Below are positions 18,212 through 27,882 of a stretch of 64,000 nucleotides of DNA, piece by piece. Source of the DNA: RH-AL1 sp965249685 (GTDB lineage: Bacteria > Pseudomonadota > Alphaproteobacteria > Rhizobiales > Beijerinckiaceae); assembly GCA_965249685.1 (NCBI GenBank), contig CBDFMN010000003.1, forward strand, positions 868,001 through 932,000, in the 5' to 3' direction. The notes under the pieces are model-generated. The model searched no databases. It had not been told where the DNA came from and saw only the letters and a list, made by a program, of their open reading frames with translations. Position 1 is the stretch's first letter, and each line of letters opens with the position of its first letter. Position numbers and translations under genes: made by a program.

Positions 18212-21200
18212 TCAATGCACCGCCGGCATCTCGGGACTGGAGACACCCCCGCCGTTCGCGTCGAGCGCTCCGAAGATCTTGCGAAGGAAGCCCGGCGCAA
18301 TGGCGGAAAGCGGATTAACGCTGAGCGTCGGCGCGTTCATCGCGCCCGAGATCTTGAAGGTGATGGCGAACAGCCCCTCGTTCGAGGCGCCCCCGAGAAA
18401 GAAGCCGAGGACCGGAACCTGAGAGAACAGGTTGTTGACGGCAAAGGCGGGTACAAACGTGCCATTCATCGCGACGCGGTCGTGGACGTAATCGAGCCAG
18501 CCATCGACCGACAGGCCTATGGCGGGGCCGTACATGGTCGCGTCCTTCAACTCGATGCGTGTGCCGGCCCGCTGGAAATTGACCTTCAGCTTCGTAAAGC
18601 CGACGGCGTTGGCATCGACGCTGCGCGCTGCGGCCGACGCGCTGTCACCCGGCTGGCTCGAAGTCACGCTCTGGGCCACAAGCTTCTTCATCGCCGGTTC
18701 GTCGCGCAAAACGAAGCTCTGGATCTCCAGCGAGCCGTTGGTCGCCTCCTCGCCCATGACCACAGAGGCGGCGAGCTGCCCGCCTTCCATATGCTTGTAG
18801 AGGTCGATGAATGACACGAGCGCGCCGGCGTCCTGCGTCGTCAGGCGCACGTGCTGGCTTGCGCCCATGCTGCCGAACAAGGCGTTACGGCCGAACTTGC
18901 CCTGGAGGGCGAACTGGCTGACCTGCGCGCCGCGCTTGGAAAGCTTCAGGTCCACGTCGGACATCACCTCCTTGTTGAAGCCGGTCAGGATGCCCGACTT
19001 GAGGTCGATGTCGAAGCCTTTGAAGACGTCGGTTTCCCGCTTTTCGGCCCTGGCGTTCCTGGCTAGCGGCGTCGCTTCGCCGGACAATTGGGTCAACGCA
19101 CGCAGGAAGGGCCGCGCGTCGATCGTAGAACCGCGAACCGTGAGCTTGAACGTGTCGTCTCCCCTGCCGACGTCGAGCTTCATGTCGTCGCCCGGCGAGA
19201 CCTTGAACGAGGAGAAGCGGGCGCCCTGGAAACTGTTGTCGCCGCCCATCTCGACCGAGCCTCGCGCCTGGAGCGAGCCGACGTCGATCACGAGCGGGTC
19301 CACGAGCATACGCGTTTCGCCGGGTGTCAGCACGAAGGAGACCTTGGCGGGCTTGCCGGCCGGTTTGACGAGGCCGAGGAATGCCGCCGTGATCCCCGCC
19401 TTGCCAAGGTCGAGATCGACCTGGGCCTTCATCTTTTGTGGCTGACCAAGCGCACTCACGGCGATACGGCCGCCGATCGGGCCGGTGACGCCGGGGATGG
19501 CGGCAAGGCCCACCCTGGCGCGCGCCGCGTCGTCGAGCGTCGTGGTGATCAGGGCGTCCGGCGGCTTATCCCCCGTCTTGGTGATCTCGAACGTGGCGGG
19601 TACGCCAAGGATCCGCCCCTGCCCCGAAGCCTTCAGGCCGGTGGGATCGACGACGACCGTCATGGCGGCGTTGTCGAGTTTCTCTTTGCCGATCAGTCTG
19701 TCGGCCGAGAAGTTCGTGACCGAAGCGTTGACGCGCAGTTCGTTGCTTTCGTTCGGTTCTCCCAGCAGGAGGCGCTCGGTCAGGTGACCGTCGACCTGTC
19801 CCTTCAGCGTGGAAGGGTCGAGCGGGAGGGTGGCGTAAGCCTTGAGCGCGTCGCGCGAGAGAAGGTCGGCAATCGCTTCGACGCTGCCCGCCACGTGTGC
19901 CGAGATCTCGGCCGGCGTCGGATGGCGGTCCGCGTCCTCCACGACGAAGCTACCGTCGGAAACCGCGATTTTTCGCCCATTCGCCTCCATAGTTCCGCTC
20001 GTCAGGGTGAAATGCGTCGTGCGGCCGGTGATGTGCCCGGTGCCGGCGACGTCCTGCAGCGGCGGGACGCCCGGCAGGAAGGCGAGCTTCGCCTTGTTCA
20101 AGGTGAAGTCCATGGAGACGGAATCGTCCGGCGGCGCACGGTCGGAGCGCATCCGCATGAGGGCGTCAGCGTCGTAATCGACGCGAAGGGTACCGCTCTG
20201 TATCGTGCCGTCCTCGAAATGGGAAAGGATCCAGGTTCGCACCGGCGCGCCGGCGAAGGCGGGCCATACCCGCTGCGCCACCCTGATGCTGGTGGGATCG
20301 ATCGAGGCACCGAAGCGCACGTGCGGGCCGTGCTCCCAATCGGCCTCACCCGTGAGCGCCATGCCGCCCTCCGTGCCACTGCCGAAGGTGACGCGATCGA
20401 TCGTCATCCGCTTGCCGTCGGGAAACAGCCGGGCGGCGAACTGGCCATGGTCGATGACCACCGGCTTCTGCCCCAGCCGGTCCGGCCCGAGGACACCAGC
20501 CTCCGGCATGGCGACATCGATCGCCCAGGGTTCCCCCTCGTTGCGGGGAGGCGTCAGCGCGCCGCTGACGACAAACCGCGTCGTCCCCTCCTCGTAGAGC
20601 GTAGGGTCGATTTCTATGCGCCGGGCCGCACCGTTCCAATGGACGCCCCCGGTGAAGCGTTCGATGAGGAATGCTTCCTGGTCCGGGTCTTCGAGACGGA
20701 AGAAGCCCTTACCGACGGCAAATTGCGCTACGGCTTCGCTCAGCGTGTCGTCCGGTGCCAAGCCGATCTTGAAGCTGAGGGAGATCGGCACGTCGCTCTC
20801 AAAACCCAGCGTCCGCGTCCCGGCGGCAAGCTGCAACTCGTCCTGCGACAGGTCCTTGACGTCGATGGTGAAATGCCGCTGGGCGCCCGGCGTCCCGGTC
20901 GCCTTGGCGGCGATCGTCCAACGATGGTTGGGCCCTTCGGCCGAGACGAGCAGCGTCGTCCCATCGGCGACTTTGTCGAATTCGAGATCGAGGTCGCTGT
21001 AGACGACCTCCTCGTCCGAGGTCTGGTCCTCGATGACGAGCTTGCCGCGCTTGATTCCAAGCCGGTCGACCGCGGCGATGGGGCTGTCGGGATTGGTGAT
21101 CGCGTCGAGCAGCAGGCGTATGCCCTTGGCGGCCTGTTGCATCGCCGCCGCGCGGCGCGGCTGCGTCAGAGCGGCGAGCGGGGTCACGGCAGTGGCGAGC

Positions 21201-21760
21201 GGTTCGGGCGGCGCCGCAGGGGCCGGGGCGGGCGCATCCTGCGATCCGCGCGCCAGTTCGAAGAACGGCTTTGAACCGTTGCCGGCGGCGACGGCGAGAT
21301 TGCCGTTCTTGAGCAGGACCAGCCGCAATTCGACGTCCATGATCTCGAGGCGCTTGGGAACGACTTTGCCGAAGAACAGCGGCAGCGAATCGATGGACAC
21401 TTCCGCGTGCGGCGCGGACAGGACCTTCTGCCCGTCAGGTCCGGCGATGTTCAGCCCCTCGATATCGAAGCTCGGGCCGAACCCCCGCTTGATGAGCGAA
21501 GTCGTCCCCAGCGTAAAGACGGCGCCTCGGCCGAACCGGTCCTGCAGCACCTCGGCGATACGGGGGCCGAGCCCATCGATCGCGATCGGGCCGTGCGCGA
21601 GAAGGCCGATAACGACACCGATCGCGAGGATCGCAAAAACGAGGAGACCGCCCAGGAAGGCGCTGCAGCGGCGCGCGACCCGTATCGCGCCGGCCCGGCG
21701 CGGACGTTGTCGCACCCGGACGCAGGGGCCGGCGTGCCTATCGTCAGATTGACCGACCAA
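18212..21760 (-). CDS. Large AsmA/DUF3971-type envelope protein (YhdP/TamB-like)
   Basis: A 1182-residue protein with one N-terminal membrane segment (about residues 33-55) followed by a very long, beta-rich periplasmic region. DUF3971/AsmA-like features are recognisable by style: repeated SG-L-V-D patterns, and a C-terminal segment with GPAIGLSVDGWLDY and a final VPVLGFFLGG...TFKISGAMNAP block typical of AsmA C-terminal domains. Such proteins bridge the periplasm and are implicated in phospholipid transport to the outer membrane. The start is uncertain: 21760 is TTG with only a weak ribosome binding site. Confidence 0.85.
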   Translation of the reverse strand: MVGQSDDRHAGPCVRVRQRPRRAGAIRVARRCSAFLGGLLVFAILAIGVVIGLLAHGPIAIDGLGPRIAEVLQDRFGRGAVFTLGTTSLIKRGFGPSFDIEGLNIAGPDGQKVLSAPHAEVSIDSLPLFFGKVVPKRLEIMDVELRLVLLKNGNLAVAAGNGSKPFFELARGSQDAPAPAPAAPPEPLATAVTPLAALTQPRRAAAMQQAAKGIRLLLDAITNPDSPIAAVDRLGIKRGKLVIEDQTSDEEVVYSDLDLEFDKVADGTTLLVSAEGPNHRWTIAAKATGTPGAQRHFTIDVKDLSQDELQLAAGTRTLGFESDVPISLSFKIGLAPDDTLSEAVAQFAVGKGFFRLEDPDQEAFLIERFTGGVHWNGAARRIEIDPTLYEEGTTRFVVSGALTPPRNEGEPWAIDVAMPEAGVLGPDRLGQKPVVIDHGQFAARLFPDGKRMTIDRVTFGSGTEGGMALTGEADWEHGPHVRFGASIDPTSIRVAQRVWPAFAGAPVRTWILSHFEDGTIQSGTLRVDYDADALMRMRSDRAPPDDSVSMDFTLNKAKLAFLPGVPPLQDVAGTGHITGRTTHFTLTSGTMEANGRKIAVSDGSFVVEDADRHPTPAEISAHVAGSVEAIADLLSRDALKAYATLPLDPSTLKGQVDGHLTERLLLGEPNESNELRVNASVTNFSADRLIGKEKLDNAAMTVVVDPTGLKASGQGRILGVPATFEITKTGDKPPDALITTTLDDAARARVGLAAIPGVTGPIGGRIAVSALGQPQKMKAQVDLDLGKAGITAAFLGLVKPAGKPAKVSFVLTPGETRMLVDPLVIDVGSLQARGSVEMGGDNSFQGARFSSFKVSPGDDMKLDVGRGDDTFKLTVRGSTIDARPFLRALTQLSGEATPLARNARAEKRETDVFKGFDIDLKSGILTGFNKEVMSDVDLKLSKRGAQVSQFALQGKFGRNALFGSMGASQHVRLTTQDAGALVSFIDLYKHMEGGQLAASVVMGEEATNGSLEIQSFVLRDEPAMKKLVAQSVTSSQPGDSASAAARSVDANAVGFTKLKVNFQRAGTRIELKDATMYGPAIGLSVDGWLDYVHDRVAMNGTFVPAFAVNNLFSQVPVLGFFLGGASNEGLFAITFKISGAMNAPTLSVNPLSAIAPGFLRKIFGALDANGGGVSSPEMPAVH

Positions 21761-21905
21761 ACCTGGGGCGCCCTTTCAAGCAAGCGTTGCTGGCCACAGG
21801 ATATGGCAGCGACTATAGAGTTTCGCGCCGGTGTAGACCGGATGGTGGATGCTGTCTGCGCTAGACGCAAATCTCCTTCTCAATGGGTCGAAAGGAAGGC
21901 ATTTG

Positions 21906-22376
21906 ATGAGCAATATCCTCGCCGTCGGCGACAGGGCTCCGGACTTCTCGCTGCTCGACCCCGGCGGGGCACCCCTCACGCTCGGCAGCTTTGCGGGGAA
22001 GCCGCTGGTGCTCTATTTCTACCCCAAGGATGATACGTCCGGCTGCACCAAAGAGGCGCAGGATTTCGACGCCAAGGCCGACAATTTCCATAGGGCCGGC
22101 GCGGCCCTCCTCGGCGTGTCGCCGGACAGCCCGGCGAGCCACGCCAAGTTCAAAGCGAAATATGGTTTGAAGCTGCCCCTCGCGTCGGACGAGGGCAAGA
22201 CGGTCCTGGAGGCCTACGGCGTATGGGTCGAGAAATCCATGTACGGGCGCAAGTACATGGGCGTGGAGCGCACGACCTTCCTGATCAAGGGCGATGGGAC
22301 CGTGGCGGCGATCTGGCCCAAGGTTAAGGTGCCGGAGCACGCCGAGGCCGTGCTGAAGGCCGTGGAAGCGCTCTGA
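21906..22376 (+). CDS. bcp: Peroxiredoxin of the Bcp/PrxQ family, single-cysteine form
   Basis: A 156-residue thioredoxin-fold peroxidase that reduces peroxides. The peroxidatic cysteine is C47 in DTSGCTKEAQDF. The resolving cysteine usually five residues later is replaced, and no other cysteine exists in the protein, so it must work as a 1-Cys enzyme or use an external thiol. The ATG at 21906 is preceded by AAGGAAGG. It is divergent from the AsmA-like gene and followed by the M23 peptidase. Confidence 0.93.
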   Translation: MSNILAVGDRAPDFSLLDPGGAPLTLGSFAGKPLVLYFYPKDDTSGCTKEAQDFDAKADNFHRAGAALLGVSPDSPASHAKFKAKYGLKLPLASDEGKTVLEAYGVWVEKSMYGRKYMGVERTTFLIKGDGTVAAIWPKVKVPEHAEAVLKAVEAL

Positions 22377-22463
22377 CGGGCTTCGTTGCCTATGCCACCG
22401 CACTTATCGCGGCATTAACCCTAATGATGTGTGCTGATCCTGCATGGAAAGCAGGATGGCGGG

Positions 22464-23795
22464 ATGGGATCGCAAGCTAATATCGAGCCTGGCTCCGCAA
22501 GGTGGCTGGCGGTCACGGTTCGTTTCGGTGGCAGTCCACGAACCTTCGTGCCGCAGGGCTGGGCCGCCGCGAGCCTCGCCGCGGCACTGGCCGCGACCGT
22601 CGCCTGGGCGCTCGGCGCCAGCCTCTACCTCGTGTTCCACGACCAACTCCTGGCATCGCTGATGGAGCGGCAAGCGCTGGCGCAATATGCCTACGAGGAG
22701 CGAATTTCCGGCCTCAGCATGCAACTCGACCAGCAAACGAGCCGCGCCCTCGTCGATCGCCACACGCTGGAGACGACTGTGCGCGAACTGCAAGAGCGCA
22801 GCGCGCGGCTCGCCGCACGCGCCGCCCTGATCGATCGACTGGTCGCGCGCCCCGCCTCCCTCCTCGCCCAGGGCGGCACGCCGTCGGGCGTGAGGGGGCC
22901 GTCCCCAGGCCGCAACCCGCTCCTCGCACCCGTTCCTGCCGCGCCGGTCGGCGTCAGCGCCTACGCTGAGCCCGATCAGCCGCGGGCGCGAGCCGAGGGC
23001 TTCGAGGGGGCTCCGCTCCGGCTCGAGTCCAAGCGCTTCGACGAGGCGGAGCCGCCGCCTTCCAAGGCCGACGCGGACAAGCGCGCGGAGATCGGCATGC
23101 CGGCGGAACAGGCGAGGGCCATCGCCGTCGACCTCGCCAACGCCGAGCAGGATCAGGACCGCGCGCTCGCCGCCTTGCGAGAGCCGGCGCTGCGCCTGGT
23201 CGCAAAGCTCAAGACGGCGCTGGCCGACGTCGGCATCGCGGCAGGGGCCGCACGTGCGAGCGAGGTCGGCGGCCCCTTCGTGCCCCTCACCGTCTCCGCT
23301 CTGACGTTCGAACAGGGGGCTGCCATGGTGCAGGATGCCCTCCTCCAGGCCGCTCAATTGACGGCGCTGGCAGAGCGCGTGCCGCTGCGCCAGCCCGTCG
23401 CCGGCACGCTGGAGGTCACCTCGACCTTCGGTCCCCGTCTCGACCCGTTCTTCGGCCGTCCCGCCATGCACACCGGCGTCGACTTTCGTGGAGGCTACGG
23501 CACGGCCGTCCATGCGACGGCGGCGGGTACGGTGACGCTCGCGGCCGCCGAGGGCGGCTACGGCACGATGGTCGAAGTAAACCACGGCAATGGTCTTGCG
23601 ACCCGCTACGCCCACCTGTCGAGCGCGAGCGTCACACCGGGCCAGCACGTCGAGGCCGGTGCCCTGGTCGGGCAAGTCGGATCGAGCGGACGCGCCACGG
23701 GGCCGCACCTGCACTACGAGACGCGTATCAATGGCGAGGCCGTCGATCCCGTGCGCTTCCTAAAGGCCGGCGCGCGGCTTTTCCAGCCCTCTTAG
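22464..23795 (+). CDS. M23 family metallopeptidase with coiled coil (LytM/EnvC-like)
   Basis: A 443-residue membrane-anchored protein. One N-terminal membrane segment (about residues 36-60) precedes a coiled-coil region (about 65-125), a Pro/Ala-rich linker, and a C-terminal LytM domain. The zinc ligands of M23 peptidases are intact: HTGVDF (H..D) and HLHYE (HxH), so it can be an active murein endopeptidase. I chose ATG 22464 with AGGA upstream; a GTG at 22431 is in frame. A TTAACC sequence lies at 22415-22420. It ends 3 bp from the convergent GH25 gene. Confidence 0.9.
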   Translation: MGSQANIEPGSARWLAVTVRFGGSPRTFVPQGWAAASLAAALAATVAWALGASLYLVFHDQLLASLMERQALAQYAYEERISGLSMQLDQQTSRALVDRHTLETTVRELQERSARLAARAALIDRLVARPASLLAQGGTPSGVRGPSPGRNPLLAPVPAAPVGVSAYAEPDQPRARAEGFEGAPLRLESKRFDEAEPPPSKADADKRAEIGMPAEQARAIAVDLANAEQDQDRALAALREPALRLVAKLKTALADVGIAAGAARASEVGGPFVPLTVSALTFEQGAAMVQDALLQAAQLTALAERVPLRQPVAGTLEVTSTFGPRLDPFFGRPAMHTGVDFRGGYGTAVHATAAGTVTLAAAEGGYGTMVEVNHGNGLATRYAHLSSASVTPGQHVEAGALVGQVGSSGRATGPHLHYETRINGEAVDPVRFLKAGARLFQPS

Positions 23796-23798
23796 ACG

Positions 23799-24590
23799 CT
23801 ACCCCTGCGCGCCGTGCTGCAGCCAGGTCTGCCAGTCCGATACGCTGCCGTAGAAAGCGTTGCGATCGACGTAGCCGCGCACCCCGGGCACCGCGCCTTG
23901 GGCCGTGTGCTGCCAGAAGTGCCAACGTCGGCTGCCGTATTTGTAGGTCGGGTAAGTCTTCACGCTGCGCACCCAGATCGGGTAGCTCATGAACTCTCCG
24001 GCCAGGACGTCGCGGTGGAAGTCGACGGACGTGTAGATGACCGGCTTCTTGCCATAGGCTTGCTCCATGGCGTCCAGAATAATCTGCATCGTCGCCAGCG
24101 CCTGTTCGCGCGGGATGTGGTGGGGGCACGAGCGGGACTGCTCGTTCCACTCGACGTCGAGCACGGGCGGAAGCGCCAGGGGGTCGTTGGGAACGTTGGC
24201 CAGGAACCAGGCGGCCTGCTCGCGCGCCGGACGGCACCAGTAGATGAAGTGGTAGGCGCCACGCCGGAGACCCGCCGAGCGCGCCATCTCCCAATTCTGC
24301 CTGAACTTCTCGTCGAGGTGGTCGCCCCCCTCCGTCGCCTTGATCCAGGCAAACTGGACGCCCGAGTTGTAGACCGCGGTCCAATCGACGTCGCCCTGGT
24401 ACTTGGAGACGTCGATCCCCTGCACCGCGAAGTCCATCGCGTGAGGAAACGGGTCGCTGGAGTTGACGCTCGACGCGCACCCGGCGAGGCCAGCCATGGC
24501 CGCTGCCGCGAGAATGACGGCGAGGGGACGTCGCCAGACGCGGCGGCACGGCGAGGCGCGGCGGCTCGGGAGGGGAACGCGGATACTCAT
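23799..24590 (-). CDS. GH25 family lipoprotein (lysozyme-like muramidase)
   Basis: A 263-residue exported protein with a basic N-terminus, a hydrophobic segment and a lipobox (AGLAGC, Cys about 38), so probably a lipoprotein. The remainder is a glycoside hydrolase family 25 domain: GIDVSKYQGDVDW (catalytic Asp), FAWIKATEG, and VLDVEWN with the acidic active-site pair. Such enzymes cleave the MurNAc-GlcNAc bond of peptidoglycan. Pairing with an adjacent M23 endopeptidase suggests a shared role in cell wall turnover. Confidence 0.91.
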   Translation of the reverse strand: MSIRVPLPSRRASPCRRVWRRPLAVILAAAAMAGLAGCASSVNSSDPFPHAMDFAVQGIDVSKYQGDVDWTAVYNSGVQFAWIKATEGGDHLDEKFRQNWEMARSAGLRRGAYHFIYWCRPAREQAAWFLANVPNDPLALPPVLDVEWNEQSRSCPHHIPREQALATMQIILDAMEQAYGKKPVIYTSVDFHRDVLAGEFMSYPIWVRSVKTYPTYKYGSRRWHFWQHTAQGAVPGVRGYVDRNAFYGSVSDWQTWLQHGAQG

Positions 24591-24793
24591 TCCGTCAATT
24601 TATCCACGACACGCAAATACCCCGTTAACGGCCACCTGCATCGACAATGTAACACGGCTTCGTGAGATCGCGAGGCTGCGTTTCCCGTCGATCTCGGCGA
24701 AAGCCCGCTGGGCGCGGCGCGAACGGCGAAGCGTCACTTGACTGTCACGGGAAATGCCGATTGGAGAGCCGGACACCACAGAGTCCCCTCGGC

Positions 24794-26527
24794 ATGTCGA
24801 AATTCGTCGCCTTCACCTCGCTCGGCCGGAAGGCGCTGCCCAACCAGTTCGATCTCATCGCCCTTATTCTCGTCTTCGGCCTGTTCGCCGCGGCGGTCGG
24901 CGGCGGCCACGACATGACGGCACGGCTCGACGCGCCGCAGGCGACCGCCATCACGCTCGACGTCGTCGCCCTTCCCTACTATGCGCTGCGCACCACGCTG
25001 CGGATGTTCATCGCCATCGCGGCCTCGCTCCTTTTCACTCTGACTTACGCGACCCTGGCCGCCAAGAGCCGCCGCGCCGAGAAGATCCTCATTCCGCTCC
25101 TCGACGTCCTGCAATCGGTTCCGATCCTCGGGTTCCTGTCCTTCACCGTGACCTTCTTCCTCGGCCTGTTCCCCGGTTCGGTTCTGGGGGCCGAATGCGC
25201 GGCGATCTTCGCCATCTTCACGAGCCAGGCCTGGAACATGGCCTTTTCCTTCTATCAGTCGCTGCGCAACGTGCCGGGCGACCTGATCGAGGTCTCACGC
25301 GGCTTCGGTCTCTCGCCCTGGCAGCGCTTCTGGCAGCTGGAGACCCCGTTCGCCATGCCGGGCCTCATCTGGAACATGATGATGTCCATGTCGGGCGGCT
25401 GGTTCTTCGTGGTGGCCTCGGAAGCGATCTCGGTGGGCGACAACACCATCAAGCTTCCCGGCATCGGCTCCTACCTCGATGTCGCCATCACCCAAAAGAA
25501 CGTGGGCGCGGTCTTCGCTGCGGTGGTGATGGTCCTGATCGTCATTCTCGCCTACGACCAGCTGCTGTTCCGTCCGCTCGTCGCCTTCGCCGCGCGGTTC
25601 CGGGTCGAGCTCATCGCCGGCCAGCAGGCGGACCGACCGTGGGTCACGGATGTTTTCAGCCGGACGCGCTGGCTGCGGCCGCTGATCGCCGGACCGGCGA
25701 GGCTGTTCCGGCGCTTCGCCCTGATGCGCCTGCAACGTCCCGGCAGCGCGACCATCTCGTCGACCATGGACCAGGGACGCCGTCGGCTCGTCGACCTCGT
25801 CTTCTATCTCGTCGTCGCGGCCTTGGGGCTCTACGCGCTTTGGCAGATCGTCAAGTTCGTCGGCCACGACCTATCTTGGACCGAGCTCGGGCGCACCGTG
25901 GTGCTGACGCTCGTGACCATGTTGCGCGTCATCCTGTTGATCGTGCTGGCGAGCGCGCTCTGGGTGCCGGTCGGGATCGGGATCGGGCTGCGACCCCGGC
26001 TCGCGGCGCGCATCCAACCTCTCGCCCAGTTTCTCGCCGCCTTCCCGGCCAACGTCCTCTTCCCCGTCGCCGTTGTGGCGATCCTGCACTTCGCGCTCGA
26101 CCCGGACGTCTGGCTCAGCTTCCTGATCGTCTTCGGCACGCAATGGTACATCCTGTTCAACGTCATCGCCGGCGCGCAGGCTTTCCCCAGCGACCTCCAG
26201 GAAGCGGCCAGGAGCTTTAAGATCACCGGCTGGGATTGGTGGCGAAAGGTGATGCTGCCCGGTATCTTCCCCTATTACGTGACCGGCGCCCTCACGGCGT
26301 CCGGCGGCTCGTGGAACGCGGCGATCGTCGCGGAATACGTGAGATGGGGCGACGACACCGTCCGCGCGCACGGCATCGGCTCCTACATCGCCGAGGCCAC
26401 GCGCGACGGCAATTTCCCCAAGATCGTGCTCGGCGTCGCGGTCATGTCGGTGTTCGTCATCCTCTTCAACCGGTGTCTCTGGCGCCCGCTCTTCGGCTTG
26501 GCCGAGCGTCGGCTCCGGCTTTCCTGA
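24794..26527 (+). CDS. ABC transporter permease with two fused transmembrane domains (COG4986-like, anion type)
   Basis: A 577-residue inner-membrane protein holding two tandem binding-protein-dependent permease domains. Each has an EAA loop: LIEVSRGFGLSPWQRFWQLETP in the first half and LQEAARSFKITGWDWWRKVMLP in the second. Fused nitrate/sulfonate/bicarbonate-type permeases of this build usually import an anion or small sulfonate, but the substrate cannot be read from the sequence. The ATG at 24794 lacks a strong ribosome binding site. The ATPase gene follows after 12 bp. No periplasmic binding protein gene is nearby. Confidence 0.88.
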   Translation: MSKFVAFTSLGRKALPNQFDLIALILVFGLFAAAVGGGHDMTARLDAPQATAITLDVVALPYYALRTTLRMFIAIAASLLFTLTYATLAAKSRRAEKILIPLLDVLQSVPILGFLSFTVTFFLGLFPGSVLGAECAAIFAIFTSQAWNMAFSFYQSLRNVPGDLIEVSRGFGLSPWQRFWQLETPFAMPGLIWNMMMSMSGGWFFVVASEAISVGDNTIKLPGIGSYLDVAITQKNVGAVFAAVVMVLIVILAYDQLLFRPLVAFAARFRVELIAGQQADRPWVTDVFSRTRWLRPLIAGPARLFRRFALMRLQRPGSATISSTMDQGRRRLVDLVFYLVVAALGLYALWQIVKFVGHDLSWTELGRTVVLTLVTMLRVILLIVLASALWVPVGIGIGLRPRLAARIQPLAQFLAAFPANVLFPVAVVAILHFALDPDVWLSFLIVFGTQWYILFNVIAGAQAFPSDLQEAARSFKITGWDWWRKVMLPGIFPYYVTGALTASGGSWNAAIVAEYVRWGDDTVRAHGIGSYIAEATRDGNFPKIVLGVAVMSVFVILFNRCLWRPLFGLAERRLRLS

Positions 26528-26539
26528 GAAAGACAATCC

Positions 26540-27850
26540 ATGGTGTTGGAACGCGGCAAGCCGCTGCTCGAGGTCGACGACGTGAGCCAGCGCTACAAGA
26601 CCGGCTCGGGCGAGGACGGCCCACCGGTGCTGGACCACGTCTCGCTGACGCTGACCGCGGGCGAGATCGTCGGGCTGCTCGGCCGCTCCGGCTGCGGCAA
26701 GTCCTCGCTCCTGCGGATCGTCGCCGGGCTGACCCTGCCGGCGGAAGGCAGGGTCACCTACGACGCGGCTCCCGTGCGCGGGCCCGTCGACGGTCTCGCC
26801 ATGGTGTTCCAGAGCTTCGCGCTGTTTCCCTGGCTGACCGTGCTCGCCAACGTCGAAATCGGGCTGCGCGCGCGCAAGGTGCCTGAGGCGGATGCCCGTA
26901 AGCGGGCGCTCGCGGCGATCGACCTCATCGGTCTCGACGGGTTCGAATCGGCTTTTCCCAAGGAGCTGTCGGGCGGTATGCGCCAACGCGTCGGGTTCGC
27001 CCGCGCGCTCGTCGTCAACCCCAAGATTCTCCTCATGGACGAGCCGTTTTCGGCCCTCGACGTGCTCACCGCCGAGACGCTGCGCACCGACCTGCTCGAC
27101 CTGTGGGTCGAGGGACGCATGCCCATCAAGTCGATCCTCATGGTGACGCACAACATCGAGGAGGCGGTGCTGATGTGCGACCGTATCATCGTGCTGTCGT
27201 CAAACCCGGGCCGGATCGCCGCCGAAATCAAGGTCACGCTGCAGCATCCGCGTAACCGACTCGATCCCGAGTTCCGCCAGCTCGTCGACAAGATCTATGC
27301 GCTCATGACCAAGCGTTCCACCGCTGCGGCGCACCGGGACGGCACCTTCCCGGGGCTCGGTCTCGGCATGGCCCTGCCGCGGCTGTCGACGAACACGATC
27401 GCCGGCATGATCGAAGAGGTCCACGCGCCCCCCTACAACGGGCGCGCGCCTTTGCCGGAGCTGGCCGACAGCCTCGCCATGGAAATCGACGACCTGTTCC
27501 CCGTCGCCGAGACGCTGCAGCTGCTGCGGCTGGCCGAGATCGCCGACGGCGCCATCAGCCTGACCCCGGCGGGTAGCCGCTTCGCCGACATGGAGACGGA
27601 CGCGCGCAAGAAGCTGTTCGGGGACCACCTGCTCGCCTACGTGCCGCTTGCCGCGCGCATCAAGATGGTGCTGGACGACCGCCCCACCCATAGCGCGCGC
27701 GCCTCCCGCTTCCGCGAGGAACTTGAAGACTTCATGTCCGACGAATACGCCGACCGCACCCTGAAGAGCGTGGTGAACTGGGGCCGCTACGGCGAGCTGT
27801 TCGCCTACGACGAGGGCTCGGAGACGCTGAGCTTGGAGAACCCGGGTTAG
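26540..27850 (+). CDS. ABC transporter ATP-binding protein with C-terminal AAA-associated domain
   Basis: A 436-residue protein with an NitT/TauT-type ABC domain (about residues 1-265): Walker A LGRSGCGKSS, signature LSGGMRQRVG, Walker B ILLMDEPFSALD, and the switch histidine in MVTHN. The remaining roughly 150 residues match the AAA-associated C-terminal domain seen in ATPases paired with duplicated permeases; it includes a winged-helix-like stretch (LFPVAETLQLL...ISLTPAG). That domain may sense a ligand or regulate activity. It forms a two-gene operon with the permease upstream. Confidence 0.9.
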   Translation: MVLERGKPLLEVDDVSQRYKTGSGEDGPPVLDHVSLTLTAGEIVGLLGRSGCGKSSLLRIVAGLTLPAEGRVTYDAAPVRGPVDGLAMVFQSFALFPWLTVLANVEIGLRARKVPEADARKRALAAIDLIGLDGFESAFPKELSGGMRQRVGFARALVVNPKILLMDEPFSALDVLTAETLRTDLLDLWVEGRMPIKSILMVTHNIEEAVLMCDRIIVLSSNPGRIAAEIKVTLQHPRNRLDPEFRQLVDKIYALMTKRSTAAAHRDGTFPGLGLGMALPRLSTNTIAGMIEEVHAPPYNGRAPLPELADSLAMEIDDLFPVAETLQLLRLAEIADGAISLTPAGSRFADMETDARKKLFGDHLLAYVPLAARIKMVLDDRPTHSARASRFREELEDFMSDEYADRTLKSVVNWGRYGELFAYDEGSETLSLENPG

Positions 27851-27882
27851 CAGGTCCCGCTCCCGCCAGGCGCGAGCCGGGC

